From assembly GCA_900120415.1 (NCBI GenBank), contig FQLW01000005.1:1-64000 (forward strand): a stretch of DNA of 64,000 bases, given 5' to 3'. The notes below the pieces were generated by a model. It was not told where the DNA came from. It did no database searches and saw only the letters and a program-made list of their open reading frames with translations. The position numbers and the translations under genes are program-made. Positions 53,972 to 63,615 of the stretch are shown here, one piece after another. The stretch's first letter is position 1. Each line of letters opens with the position of its first letter. This DNA comes from Urmitella timonensis. GTDB lineage: Bacteria > Actinomycetota > Actinomycetes > Actinomycetales > Actinomycetaceae.

Positions 53972-54080
53972 GCCGCGCCCCTGGTGTTGTGAAATCTTGT
54001 CCCTCGGCATAAAATCGCCCCCCCCCGCACCAACTTGGACAAAACTTTTCCCAGTAGCTAATCAGGGAGGGGACAGAAAA

Positions 54081-55064
54081 CTAGGCGTTGATGCGAGAAA
54101 TGGCAGCTAGCTTGATTTCTTTTCCAGCACGGGGCAATGCCTCAACGCGACCTGACTGCGAGTTACGGCGGAAGATAACATCAGAAACCCCTGATAGTTC
54201 AACCGCAGTAACTACTACTGGCTCCGCGAAATAACCCTCGGCAGAGGGAGCAACCCCGGCATGAGGGAGCACCGAAACCTTCGTGCCAGCAGTCAAAATT
54301 AGACCCGGCTCAACCACACAGTCATCTCCCAAAGCAATACCGAGTCCCGAATTAGCACCCAACAAACACCGTTTACCTAAGGAAATCTGTTTACCACTTT
54401 CACCAGGAATAGTGGTTTCAGTAGCGGCTCCGCCACCTATGTCGGAGCCATCACCAATGACAACTCCCTGAGCAACCCGACCCTCAATTAGGCAAGCCCC
54501 CAAAGTACCGGCATTAAAATTCACAAACCCGGCATGCATAACCGTAGTGCCCGGTGCCAAATATGCACCTAAACGGACTTTCGCGCCATCGGCAATACGT
54601 ACCCCCGAGGGAATAATATAGTTCACCATCGGTGGAAACTTATCCACGCTGAGTAAGTGAATAGGATGTCCGTACTGCAAACGCATACGCATCCGGGTTT
54701 CCTCAAAGTCTTCAATCGAGCAAGGACCTTCCGTAGTCCACGCCACCGTTGGTAGACGAGCAAAAATACCATCTAGGTTGATGGTGTTCGGTTTCGCTAA
54801 ACGATGCGACAGTAAATGTAGACGCAGATAAGCATCAGCAGTAGAACGGGCAGACTCATCCAAATCAATAGTTACCACGGTGACGGTACGGCTAACGCCA
54901 CGCCCCTCATCACGCCCCTCAATCTGGCTGAGTTTCGCAATTAAATCATCATCAATAGGTTGAGGTTCCTCGCCTAGATAAGGACGCGGATACCAAACAT
55001 CCAAAGTTTGACCGTTTTCGCTGACGGTAGCCAGCCCTACTCCGCGTGCTTTTCGTTCATTCAT
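54081..55064 (-). CDS. dapD: 2,3,4,5-tetrahydropyridine-2,6-dicarboxylate N-succinyltransferase (actinobacterial type)
   Basis: 327 residues. It acts in the succinylase branch of lysine/diaminopimelate synthesis, which supplies peptidoglycan. The left-handed beta-helix hexapeptides are visible (VRIADGAKVRLGAYLAPGTT, VVIGDGSDIGGGAATE, CLLGANSGLGIALGDD), preceded by the actinobacterial N-domain with LRLHLLSHRL and MRMRLQYGHPIHLLSVDKFPP. Single gene on the minus strand; a 9-C tract (54018-54026) lies just beyond its stop. Confidence 0.95.
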   Translation of the reverse strand: MNERKARGVGLATVSENGQTLDVWYPRPYLGEEPQPIDDDLIAKLSQIEGRDEGRGVSRTVTVVTIDLDESARSTADAYLRLHLLSHRLAKPNTINLDGIFARLPTVAWTTEGPCSIEDFEETRMRMRLQYGHPIHLLSVDKFPPMVNYIIPSGVRIADGAKVRLGAYLAPGTTVMHAGFVNFNAGTLGACLIEGRVAQGVVIGDGSDIGGGAATETTIPGESGKQISLGKRCLLGANSGLGIALGDDCVVEPGLILTAGTKVSVLPHAGVAPSAEGYFAEPVVVTAVELSGVSDVIFRRNSQSGRVEALPRAGKEIKLAAISRINA

Positions 55065-55101
55065 AACTTAACCTTATCCTTTGGGCTTTGAATAGTATTT
55101 T

Positions 55102-55803
55102 TTACCATAAATTTGGCCAAAAAATCCCAAGTTCATTTAATAGTTTACGAGTTAATGGCAAAGAAATACCAATGATACCGTGAGGGTCACCTTTAATTGA
55201 GTCAATAAATGCTCCCCCTAAACCATCAATAGTGAATCCTCCTGCCACCTCCAAGGGCTCTTCACTTTCAGCATAGGCTCGCGCCTCGTCCTTAGAAATA
55301 TCGCTAAAGTAAAGGGTTGCTTCAGAATGCCCCTCAGCCTCTTTTTCAAAGCTAAAACCGTTTTCAGTGCGAAGTAAAGAAAGTGCACAGTGACCGGTAA
55401 ACAGTATCGGGCAAGCCCCAGAAAGCTCCCTGATTTGGGAGAGGGCACGCTCAAAAGTATGGGGTTTACCCCGCAGTTTCCCGTTCAGTAACAACATCGA
55501 GTCACACCCCACCACCACCAGGCGGTCACCGACCGAAATACGGGAAATCGCTTGCCGAGTCGTAGCCTCAGCCGGTAAAGATTCCAAGTCAGAAATACTG
55601 CTGATAGTTAATAAATCTGCTATTTTATGGGCTTTCGCGTGCGCCAATGCCGTAACCACCTGCGAAGGGGAAGCCTTACCCAGTCGGGCGCGCACCGCGT
55701 CCTCATCAATATCGGCCGCCCAAACCAAAGGGGAAATCCCCGCCCCAGTTAGGACTTTTACGCGCGCCGAGGACGCAGAGGCTAAAAGAAGTCGATCAGT
55801 CAT
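55102..55803 (-). CDS. maf: Maf-like nucleotide pyrophosphatase
   Basis: 233 residues from ATG 55803 (MTDRLLLASASSARVKVL), preferred over the ATG four codons upstream because the family begins here. The signature S-A-S-x-R, VVGCDSMLLLNGKLRGKP and a C-terminal GGFTIDGLGGAFIDSIKGD fit Maf/YhdE proteins, which hydrolyse non-canonical or modified nucleotides and affect division. Slightly long because of an inserted LLTISSISDLESLPAEA segment. Upstream of dapD in the same direction, 37 bp apart. Confidence 0.9.
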   Translation of the reverse strand: MTDRLLLASASSARVKVLTGAGISPLVWAADIDEDAVRARLGKASPSQVVTALAHAKAHKIADLLTISSISDLESLPAEATTRQAISRISVGDRLVVVGCDSMLLLNGKLRGKPHTFERALSQIRELSGACPILFTGHCALSLLRTENGFSFEKEAEGHSEATLYFSDISKDEARAYAESEEPLEVAGGFTIDGLGGAFIDSIKGDPHGIIGISLPLTRKLLNELGIFWPNLW

Positions 55804-56158
55804 ACTCTCTATCATAAGAAGATGGCGCGTGCGGGGGAGAAGGCGGGAGAGAGAACGAGCGGGATTACTAGGGAGAAGATGAGGGAGAAGGCGAGAGGGG
55901 TGTTAGCCAGAGATTGAGGGTGGTTTTGGAAGGAGACTGGAAGCACCACGGGAGGGAGAAGGCGGAAACAAAAAAGCAAGCCTCCTCTGAGCGGCAAAAG
56001 CAAAAGCACAGGAAAAGTCCCGAAAATAAAACAAATTCTCCCACTACGAAGACCGAAACGTCAGAAAAACTACGGAACACAGAAAAGACTTTCAAATAAA
56101 GTTACCGAAATACCGCGTCTGTTAGGAAAAGTGAGGTCGTTCACCTTAAGGTTGAAGA
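55804..56158. other. Purine-rich divergent intergenic region
   Basis: The plus strand is strongly A/G-rich over about 55826-56100 and carries GGGAGAAGGCG three times (near 55834, 55883 and 55953). Short frames on either strand reflect the composition. The promoters of maf and the cyclase must lie here, but no clear elements are visible. Confidence 0.5.
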
Positions 56159-57259
56159 GTGAGTGATTTCATGTCAGCTGCCCACCTCGCGCGAAATACC
56201 GTGATGCGTCCGGTATGGAAACTTATAGGGGGTGCACCCACTATGACCATGCGGGAAATGGCAGAACAATTAGGGGTAGAAATTGAAGTAGTTGATCGAT
56301 TTTGGACTTCCTGCGGTTTCCCTAAAGCTGACCCCGACACCTATATGTTCACCGAGCAAGATGCGCAAGCAATTAAAGAATGGAATCAAGAAGTCGGGGA
56401 GGGGGCACTCGCCCGCAATACGGTAACTTCTCTGCTACGCGCGCAATCATATATGGCCGATCGCCTGGTGTTGTGGCAACTAGAAGCAATCGTGGCTGAC
56501 TTTCAGGAACGAATGCAACTGGACGATACCTCTGCCCGTTTAGTCGTCTTGGACGAGATTGACCAATATATAGAGCTGCTGCAATCCCAACTGGGATATG
56601 CCTGGCGCCGGCAAATGGCATACCTTTTGCTCAACACCAACCGAGAAGTTGAAATGCGCGACGCGAAAGCCGCGGTATCTGATTCCTATCCTCTCGATCG
56701 TTGCATGGGATTCGTGGATATGGTTGCCTATACACGTCGCTCCTCAACTATGAGCGGAGCGGCGCTCGCGGATTTAGTGCAAAGTTTTGAAATGGCTTGT
56801 CGGGACGTGATAACCACTCGGGGAGGACGAGTGGTCAAGACCTTAGGGGATGCCGTCCTGTTTGTCGCTGACGATTTGCTAGTTGCCGCCGATATTGTGT
56901 GTGCCATGGTTGATTTCTTGAACTCTCGCCCCGAGATTTTGCCGGTGCGTGCTTCCCTGGTGCATGGGCGGGTGGTTTCGCGTTCTGGAGATATTTTTGG
57001 TCCCCCAGTTAATCTGGCTTCGCGCCTGGTTGATATTGCTCCTCGCGGGCAAATCTTAATGGATGCTACCTCGGCGAACCAGCTTCGCGAACTGGACAGA
57101 GAGGGACTGTTTACAGTCAAACAGGCAGAGACTGCCGACTTGCAGGGATTGGGGGAAGTGGAAGCTTGGCAGCTTACTCGCGGTAAAACTGATGGTGCTT
57201 CCAAACCTTTGATTCGTCGTACTATCTTAGAGATACTTCCAACGGTGGCAAAGGAATAG
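56159..57259 (+). CDS. Class III adenylate cyclase with N-terminal regulatory domain
   Basis: 366 residues from GTG 56159; ATG 56171 is an alternative. The first ~165 residues are helical with a MerR-like start (TMREMAEQLGVEIEVVDRFW), resembling the regulatory domain of mycobacterial Rv1264-type cyclases, where it is pH-sensing. The catalytic domain (about 178-340) has the metal aspartates Asp187 (GFVDMVAYT) and Asp231 (LGDAVLF), Lys227, and the NLASRL transition-state region. So it should make cAMP as a homodimer. No membrane segment. No cAMP-binding regulator is nearby. Confidence 0.9.
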   Translation: MSDFMSAAHLARNTVMRPVWKLIGGAPTMTMREMAEQLGVEIEVVDRFWTSCGFPKADPDTYMFTEQDAQAIKEWNQEVGEGALARNTVTSLLRAQSYMADRLVLWQLEAIVADFQERMQLDDTSARLVVLDEIDQYIELLQSQLGYAWRRQMAYLLLNTNREVEMRDAKAAVSDSYPLDRCMGFVDMVAYTRRSSTMSGAALADLVQSFEMACRDVITTRGGRVVKTLGDAVLFVADDLLVAADIVCAMVDFLNSRPEILPVRASLVHGRVVSRSGDIFGPPVNLASRLVDIAPRGQILMDATSANQLRELDREGLFTVKQAETADLQGLGEVEAWQLTRGKTDGASKPLIRRTILEILPTVAKE

Positions 57260-57319
57260 TAAAGCTAATATAAATCTGAGCCGCTAGCGCTAAAGAATTG
57301 TTTAGATTACCATGGAAAT

Positions 57320-58000
57320 ATGACTACAGTTTTACTTGTTGAAGATGATCCCGCAATCTCCGAACCATTGGCGCGCGCCCTAGGGCGTGAGGGATACGAA
57401 GTGCGTTCCCACGGTACCGGTAGGGGAGCTCTCGGCGACATTATCGGTGCTGATTTAGTGGTTTTAGACCTAGGGTTACCGGATATTGACGGTCTAGACG
57501 TAGCTCGGGAGATTCGTTCCCAAGGGTCGTCTCTGCCGATTCTGGTGCTCACCGCGCGCACCGATGAGGTCGATATGGTAGTCGGGCTAGACGCGGGAGC
57601 AGACGACTATGTAACCAAGCCTTTCCGCCTAGCGGAACTGTTAGCCCGGGTGCGCGCCCTTTTGCGCCGTGCCGGTAGTGACTTTCAAGATGACACCCTC
57701 GAAGCACAAGACATAAAAATTGATGTCTCTGCCCATCGAGCTTTCCAAGATGGGCGAGAGTTGCAGCTGACCGCTAAAGAATTTGATTTACTGCGGATAT
57801 TGATTAAAGAAGCTGGTAACGTTGTTTCCCGCCAAGTAATTATGCAAGAGGTGTGGGGCTCAGATCCCGCTGGCTCTACCAAGACCCTAGATATGCATAT
57901 ATCTTGGTTGCGCCGCAAACTTGGCGACGATGCTGCCTATCCTTATTACATTTCCACGGTGCGAGGGATGGGTTTCCGTTTCGAGACTGAACGAAAGTAG
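57320..58000 (+). CDS. OmpR-family response regulator
   Basis: 226 residues. Receiver with VEDDPAISE, phosphoacceptor Asp50 (VVLDLGLP), LTARTDEVD and YVTKPF, then a winged helix (about 135-224, ELQLTAKEFDLLRIL...GMGFRFE). Followed 6 bp later by its kinase. Length and order are those of a classical pair; regulon unknown. Confidence 0.94.
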   Translation: MTTVLLVEDDPAISEPLARALGREGYEVRSHGTGRGALGDIIGADLVVLDLGLPDIDGLDVAREIRSQGSSLPILVLTARTDEVDMVVGLDAGADDYVTKPFRLAELLARVRALLRRAGSDFQDDTLEAQDIKIDVSAHRAFQDGRELQLTAKEFDLLRILIKEAGNVVSRQVIMQEVWGSDPAGSTKTLDMHISWLRRKLGDDAAYPYYISTVRGMGFRFETERK

Positions 58001-58006
58001 CCAGCG

Positions 58007-59329
58007 ATGCGCCGCCGCGCGTTGCTAATGGTTTTCCAATCCGTCCTGGTATCTCTGACTCTACTCGGACTTCCCCTGGCGGTATTGGCTCCCTCCTATG
58101 TGTGGCAGTCGGCTCAAAGTGCTCAAAACGGTCAGGTCGCTACGTTGTCGCGTTATCTCGACCAGATTGGGGTGCATGACCTAGAGAGGATGCGCCAAGC
58201 GGTATCCCAATGGCAAAAGGTAAACGTTCCCGAATCCCAAATCACCATTGACCAGCGAGAAAAACGAATATATGATTCTGGTGCTATCGCTAACAGGTGG
58301 AAACTACAATCCCATACCCGCAGTGCAGGCGGTCTGTATATCACTATCCGCTCCTCCGCTGTTCCAGTAATCTGGTCCTCCATCGGAGCCGTCTGTGCAG
58401 TTCTAATCTGCGCAGCAGTGGCGCTCGGGGCAGGTACTGCTTTTGCGTTCCGGGGCTCTAGACGCTTGGCAGCGCCCCTAATCTATTTGTCTGCACAGGC
58501 AGAACAAGTAGGCTCAGGGGCAGTTCAAGCCCGGATTGAACCCACAGGGATTGAAGAAATTGACCTGGTTAGCGAGGAGCTTTCCCGCTCAGGAGAACGC
58601 ATTATCGGCAGAATCGCGAAAGAACGTCAGTTCGCTTCCGATGTCACCCACCAGCTGCGTACCCCGCTAACCGCGCTGTCAATGCGGATTGAAGAAATCG
58701 AGTATTTAACCGACAATGAGGAAGTAAAACACGAAGCCGAAGCCTGTCTAGAGCAAATAGAACGGATAACTCAAGTAGTTGGGGACTTGAAAGAACGTGC
58801 CCGACAAGCTACCCATGGCAATACTCAAGCCGTAAAAATAGAGGAAATTTTCCGTCAGCAAAAGGACGAATGGGCAGGTCAATTCGCGGCAAAAGGACGC
58901 GAAATTCTGTTTATTAACCAGGTGAATGACCGCTTACCCCTAGCCACGCCCTCCTCACTTTCGCAAGCGATAGCCACATTAGTAGAAAACTCCCTCAAAT
59001 ATGGGGCAGGTACAGTTACGGTTTCGACCCGCAAAGGAGTGTCAAAACGCTCGATTTTCGTAGAAGTTACTGACGAGGGCGAGGGCGTGAGCGAAGAAAT
59101 AGCTCCCGATATTTTCCGGCGGGGAGTTAGCGGTCATGGCTCTAGCGGAATCGGTCTGGCGCTCGCAAAAGACCTGATAGAAGCGGATGGGGGACGGATT
59201 GAGCTAACTAGCCGTAAACCGGTGATGTTCACGATTTCACTATCGGCAGTTTCAGAATCCATGTCCCCAGACCGTCTGCTCCCAGAAGGCGGTCTGGTAG
59301 TAGTGGGACGGCGGCACGGACGGCATTAA
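58007..59329 (+). CDS. Sensor histidine kinase
   Basis: 440 residues. Membrane segments at about 8-28 and 122-148 enclose a ~95-residue extracellular domain. HAMP follows, then His215 in FASDVTHQLRTPLTAL and the ATPase with TLVENSLKYG, VTDEGEGVS and GHGSSGIGLALAK. The TxHQLRTP form of the H-box is seen in actinobacterial MprB/PrrB-like kinases. Partner of the preceding regulator. Confidence 0.94.
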   Translation: MRRRALLMVFQSVLVSLTLLGLPLAVLAPSYVWQSAQSAQNGQVATLSRYLDQIGVHDLERMRQAVSQWQKVNVPESQITIDQREKRIYDSGAIANRWKLQSHTRSAGGLYITIRSSAVPVIWSSIGAVCAVLICAAVALGAGTAFAFRGSRRLAAPLIYLSAQAEQVGSGAVQARIEPTGIEEIDLVSEELSRSGERIIGRIAKERQFASDVTHQLRTPLTALSMRIEEIEYLTDNEEVKHEAEACLEQIERITQVVGDLKERARQATHGNTQAVKIEEIFRQQKDEWAGQFAAKGREILFINQVNDRLPLATPSSLSQAIATLVENSLKYGAGTVTVSTRKGVSKRSIFVEVTDEGEGVSEEIAPDIFRRGVSGHGSSGIGLALAKDLIEADGGRIELTSRKPVMFTISLSAVSESMSPDRLLPEGGLVVVGRRHGRH

Positions 59330-59351
59330 GGTAGCTAGCGCCTTTGGGTTC

Positions 59352-60626
59352 TTATTCAGAATCCATGAACCCGGCCGGATCCACAGGTGCCGTCAGTGGC
59401 ATAGGTAGCACCACCTGTTCATCAGGACGTGCCGCTAGTTGGGTGCGAATATAATCTTTGACGGCTTTGCGGGTATGGACATGATGTCCAGCTTTTTCTG
59501 ACATAAACCAGCGATGTTCTAACACTTCGTGGAAAATCTGGGCAGGCTGAAGTTTTGCTTGCAAATCATCGGGAATCGCGCTGATAGTGGGCAGATAAAT
59601 CCGATCCATCCAGGTGTTCGCCACCAGACGCAGCGGGGTTTTCTCAAGTTTTTTGCGACGCTGATAAGTCAAAATGTCGGTATAAATGCGTTTTGCCTGT
59701 TCCTCTTGAACTTCCAAACCAGTTAAATCTTTTACGCGACGCTGAAAATGCCCCGCCTCGACCACGCGGGGTTGGAAACGAAGAAAATCGCCGTCCTTGT
59801 CAGATTCAATATCAACCTGACCGATATCGAAACCCAGCTGCCCAAGTCTTTCCGCCCTCGCCCCAACCCGCCAAATCTCATCGGCGGGAATACGCTCAGA
59901 ACCGGTTAAATCATTCCATAAATCCTGGTAGCGCTGCTCTAGATAATCGCCGATTGCGGTAACGTCAATATCGGCGTTTACCAGACCCCCGGCCTGCAAA
60001 TCCATCAATTCTCCGATGATATTCATTGCACCCAAGGAAACATCGTATTCGCGAGACCGGTCGGACAGATTATCGTAAAAGCGTCCCGTTTCCGCGTCTA
60101 CCAGGTAAGCGGCATAGATACCCGCGTCCCGACGGAACAAAGTGTTAGACAAAGATACGTCCCCCCAATAAAAACCATTCAAATGGAGACGTACCAGCAA
60201 AACTACTAGAGAATCCAGAACCCGTTCCAAGTTATCCCTAGATAAATGCTTCGATAATAATACCCGGTAGGGGAGAGAGTATTGCAGGTGATGGGTGATT
60301 AAGGCGGCGGAAAGCTCTTCGCCATTCTCCTCAACCCTCCCGGCAACCACGGCGGCAACACTAACGGAAGGGAGTTCTTTTTGGTGCAGCTCCCGCAACA
60401 TCTGGTATTCGTGAAGCGCGTCCTCTTCCGGTATCTCTTTTACCGCGAAAATCGCCCCGCCAGCCTTAATGAAACGCACCACGTGACGAGAAATACCGCG
60501 TGGAAGCGCAGCCAATAAGTCGTTAGGCCAGTCCTTTAATGGTAGTGACCAGGGCAGAGAGGGAATCAGAGAATAAAAAGAAGAGGTTCCCGAGGTAGTG
60601 ACTCGCAGTTTTTGTTTACCTGGCAT
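59352..60626 (-). CDS. DUF4032 kinase-like protein
   Basis: 424 residues. Contains a lipopolysaccharide-kinase-like fold: a VKEIP lysine, ALHEYQMLREL helix, LVRLHLNGFYWGDVSLSNTLF as catalytic loop, and YLVDAETGRF as the metal-binding D. The C-terminal ~200 residues form the DUF4032 domain (KTPLRLVANTWMDRIYLP...VLEHRWFMSEKAG). Widely conserved in actinobacteria with no known substrate. Convergent with the kinase gene upstream and divergent from the Ser/Thr kinase gene. Confidence 0.88.
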   Translation of the reverse strand: MPGKQKLRVTTSGTSSFYSLIPSLPWSLPLKDWPNDLLAALPRGISRHVVRFIKAGGAIFAVKEIPEEDALHEYQMLRELHQKELPSVSVAAVVAGRVEENGEELSAALITHHLQYSLPYRVLLSKHLSRDNLERVLDSLVVLLVRLHLNGFYWGDVSLSNTLFRRDAGIYAAYLVDAETGRFYDNLSDRSREYDVSLGAMNIIGELMDLQAGGLVNADIDVTAIGDYLEQRYQDLWNDLTGSERIPADEIWRVGARAERLGQLGFDIGQVDIESDKDGDFLRFQPRVVEAGHFQRRVKDLTGLEVQEEQAKRIYTDILTYQRRKKLEKTPLRLVANTWMDRIYLPTISAIPDDLQAKLQPAQIFHEVLEHRWFMSEKAGHHVHTRKAVKDYIRTQLAARPDEQVVLPMPLTAPVDPAGFMDSE

Positions 60627-60736
60627 ATTTCCTCCTCTTACCTAACACCGGACAATTGTTTCACAAGTGGTTGGGTAAGTGCGAACGTGGTTAGCTAAAC
60701 TCGATTTAGGAACATTACGAAACAGGTGGGGAAAGC

Positions 60737-62575
60737 GTGGTCGAGCAGCAAATAGGCGGATACCAGGTTCTTGAAACCCTGGGGGCAGGGGGAATGGCTT
60801 CGGTCTATAAAGCCCAATCTGCCGATGGTCGCCTGGTTGCTTTAAAGTTCCTGCATCCGCAGATAGCTAATGATCCCACTGCCAGAAAACGCCTGGAGCG
60901 GGAAGCAGACGCGATTAACCGGGTCAGCTCCTCCGGAGTGGCAAAAGTTATTGAAGTAAATATCGATGGCGATACGCCCTATGTGGCAATGGAGCTGATT
61001 AAAGGGGTAACTCTGGCCGAGGACGTAATTAAGCATGGTACTTGGGACTTACCGGATTTGATTGACTTGGCAAAATGGTTGGCACGGATTTTACGGGAAC
61101 TGCACAGTGCCGGGGTTTTGCACCGGGATATAAAGCCGGCAAATATTATGATTGCGGCACAAGGACCGGTGCTTATCGATTTCGGAATCTCCCAAACTGT
61201 TGGTGAAGAACGGCTAACCGCTACCGGTTTGGTTACCGGGACTCCGGGATATATTTCTCCACAGCTGATTCACGGTGAAAATGCCCAGGAGCAAGATGAC
61301 TGGTGGGCATGGTTATGCGTGTTGCTCTATTGCGCAAGTGGGCATCCTCCTTTCGGGTCTGGACCTATTGAAGCAGTCCTAGGGCGAATCGGTGCGGGTC
61401 GCCCAGATTTGTCGGGGATTCCGGGACAGCTAGCAACCGTGTTTGCTGCCGGTTTTCAAGTAGATCCCGCCCTTCGTCCTTGCCCGCAGCAACTAATAGC
61501 GGCTTTTGAGGCGGTTAATAAAGGGGAAAATCCTACGTCCTATCTGCCAGTTACCTCCCCGGATTCGGTGGTGCTAGATAGCAACGATTCCGGTTTTGCT
61601 AACAACGCGGCTCTCCCTGGGGAGGAGCTCCTTGGGGAGGAGGCGGCGACTGCGCTTAGTGCTCCTGGCGGTGGCGCAGCGGTGGCAGGCAGGCAAAGCG
61701 TACTTCCCCCCAGTTACGCTCCGCGGAATAATCAACCGGTAAATGGGGTGGCTCTCGCTACAACCGCAGCTTTGTTAGATGAAAATAATGGGGACTATCC
61801 TGCTCCGCCTGCCAATAGTGGGGGACAATTACGGGGAAGGAACGAGGGCGAGCAGGTAAATCCAATAGGGGCAGGTCTAGGGGCGGATTTTCGGGCTCAA
61901 GGTCAAGATTCGCATTTACCTACTTTTGGGGACAGTCAAAGCGTAGCCGGGAATCTTTCTGGTTCAGCCGAGTGGCAACCCCGTTATATCCCCCACAAAT
62001 TACCTCTAGCCTGGTTGTCCTGTGTGCTATTGATGCTGGCGTTATGCCTGGGGGCAGGGGCAGTAGCTTTGAACCCAAACTCCTTGGTCAGAGGGTTAAA
62101 TTCTTACAGTTACGCCGTGGTTTTGATGGTCGCAGTAGGAGTTTTCTGCCTATTTGGAGTGTTCAGGGCGCGTTTGCGTGATGCGCAATTAGTTTCCGGG
62201 CTGCTTAAACCCCCGCGTGCAGCCCTTAAAACCCAACCCGTCCTCACTCCCTTAATAGGGGCAGCGCTAACTACCGTCATGGTGGGAGTAGGAGTGGCCT
62301 TGATAGGACAGTATGGGTCTCAGCCACTTATCGAGGTTGCCAACTCGGTGCTACCGGCGGGAATACGAGAGATGCCCGACGTGCAGCGCCTCTGGTTATA
62401 TTTAACGTATTCCCTGTTCACGGCAATCGTAGCGCTGTGTTCGCGGGCGTTTAGGGTAGGCTTCGGCAGTGCTATGCGAATGTTTAGCGGCCCGGTTAGC
62501 CGCGTGTTTTGGTTATTAGTAACGGTAGGGGCGGCAGCCACGGCGCAATATATGGTGGTAAATGGAAACTGGTAA
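60737..62575 (+). CDS. Membrane-bound eukaryotic-type Ser/Thr protein kinase
   Basis: 612 residues, GTG start. Kinase domain in the first ~260 residues: Gly loop LGAGGMASVYKA (15-26), Lys37, catalytic HRDIKPANIM (129-138) and DFG (148-150). The usual APE motif reads GYISPQ. A low-complexity linker (about 265-415) leads to four membrane segments in the last ~190 residues, rather than the single pass and PASTA repeats of PknB. So the sensor is probably membrane-embedded. Substrates unknown. Confidence 0.93.
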   Translation: MVEQQIGGYQVLETLGAGGMASVYKAQSADGRLVALKFLHPQIANDPTARKRLEREADAINRVSSSGVAKVIEVNIDGDTPYVAMELIKGVTLAEDVIKHGTWDLPDLIDLAKWLARILRELHSAGVLHRDIKPANIMIAAQGPVLIDFGISQTVGEERLTATGLVTGTPGYISPQLIHGENAQEQDDWWAWLCVLLYCASGHPPFGSGPIEAVLGRIGAGRPDLSGIPGQLATVFAAGFQVDPALRPCPQQLIAAFEAVNKGENPTSYLPVTSPDSVVLDSNDSGFANNAALPGEELLGEEAATALSAPGGGAAVAGRQSVLPPSYAPRNNQPVNGVALATTAALLDENNGDYPAPPANSGGQLRGRNEGEQVNPIGAGLGADFRAQGQDSHLPTFGDSQSVAGNLSGSAEWQPRYIPHKLPLAWLSCVLLMLALCLGAGAVALNPNSLVRGLNSYSYAVVLMVAVGVFCLFGVFRARLRDAQLVSGLLKPPRAALKTQPVLTPLIGAALTTVMVGVGVALIGQYGSQPLIEVANSVLPAGIREMPDVQRLWLYLTYSLFTAIVALCSRAFRVGFGSAMRMFSGPVSRVFWLLVTVGAAATAQYMVVNGNW

Positions 62576-62691
62576 GCGAGGAGTGGGGCGAGCGGATACC
62601 CAGATAAGCCTAGTGGCATCACTTGGCTGGGAGGAGGGCGCGTCCTCGTCTATGCTTGAAACAATAAACCAGGAAAAATGCGGAGAAAACG

Positions 62692-63615
62692 ATGACACAG
62701 AAAAAAGGAAAAATCCAAGCTGGGAAAGCTAAAAATTCGGCTCAGAACCAGAAAGCCCGGCAAGAAAAGCTCTGGAAACAAGTAGAGGCGCAACGCGAAG
62801 CCGCGCGGCGCAAACAGACAATGAAACGCGCACTGATTGCGCTGGTGGTGCTAGTAGTAGTGGCGGCGGTCGCCCTCGCCGGATACCTGATTGCACAGAG
62901 CGGAAATAACCAAGCGGCAGAAGCGCAGAACGGTAGCGGCGCAGTCATTTCCGGTCAGAGTCCAGAAAAAATAGCTGCCCTGTCGGGTAAAGAAGCAGTT
63001 GAGGCTGCCCAAGGGATTTTAGTTAGTGATAAGGGTGTGTATAAGGCAAAGACAGGCGTGCCCACGGTTGAAATGTGGTACTCCTATGCTTGCCCGGCCT
63101 GCTTAAATGTAGAAAAGCAAAACGGTAAAGAAATTTTGAAACTGGCTAAAGATGGGAAAACCAATCTGGTTTTACATACAGTGGTTACTCACGCGATTCC
63201 TTGGACAGTGATTGCGGGAGAGGCGGCGATGCAGGTTGGTGCCGAGCAGCCCGATAAACTGTTGGATTTCCATGAAAAGCTAATGGCAGTTGCCTGGGAA
63301 ACCATGTTTGCTAAAGGCGAGGAGCAAGGCTGGAAAGACCAAGGTCAAAACACAATTATGGCTGATGCCGGGCAATCTTTGGCGAAAATCAAAGAAATTG
63401 CTAAGCAACTGGGAATCAAAGATGAAGTGATAGCCACCTTTGCTGCCGATACTGAATCTAAGCGACTAATCGGCTGGCAACAGCAGTGGGCTGACGCCGC
63501 CGGAAAACAAACTAAACAGGTGGGAACCCCGATGTTTGCTTCCAATGGCAAATTGGTTGAAAAGCCCTTCAATAATGATGGTTCTTTGAATGAAGGGGCG
63601 CTGTTGGGTAAATAG
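62692..63615 (+). CDS. DsbA-like thiol-disulfide oxidoreductase, membrane-anchored
   Basis: 307 residues. A Lys/Gln-rich cytoplasmic N-terminus, one membrane segment (about 46-68), then an extracellular thioredoxin-fold domain with the active site CPAC at 134-137 (WYSYACPACLNVE) and the cis-Pro loop GTPMFASNG near the end. It resembles actinobacterial MdbA/DsbA proteins that fold exported proteins; in Actinomyces and Corynebacterium MdbA oxidises pilins. The cysteine pairs in this window's pilins make such a link plausible but unproven. No ribosome site better than GGAGAAAACG is visible. Confidence 0.9.
   Translation: MTQKKGKIQAGKAKNSAQNQKARQEKLWKQVEAQREAARRKQTMKRALIALVVLVVVAAVALAGYLIAQSGNNQAAEAQNGSGAVISGQSPEKIAALSGKEAVEAAQGILVSDKGVYKAKTGVPTVEMWYSYACPACLNVEKQNGKEILKLAKDGKTNLVLHTVVTHAIPWTVIAGEAAMQVGAEQPDKLLDFHEKLMAVAWETMFAKGEEQGWKDQGQNTIMADAGQSLAKIKEIAKQLGIKDEVIATFAADTESKRLIGWQQQWADAAGKQTKQVGTPMFASNGKLVEKPFNNDGSLNEGALLGK

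Larger units (their letters stand above)
51958..54080. repeat. 2.1-kb composite repeat region between convergent genes
   Basis: No credible gene. The region alternates three repeat classes. The first is 19-bp inverted arrays (cores at 52218/52237, 52287/52306, 52339/52358, 52416/52435 and again from about 53430). The second is cassettes with CGGTAAAAG/CTTTTACCG ends. The third is a phrase with GTCATTACTTCCGC and CGGCATAAAA near 52130, 52740, 53070, 53130, 53300, 53350 and 54005. The block at 52200-52495 is repeated almost exactly at 53412-53710; 52495-52690 recurs at 52867-53060. Frames up to 169 codons translate the repeats and are rejected. Confidence 0.85.
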
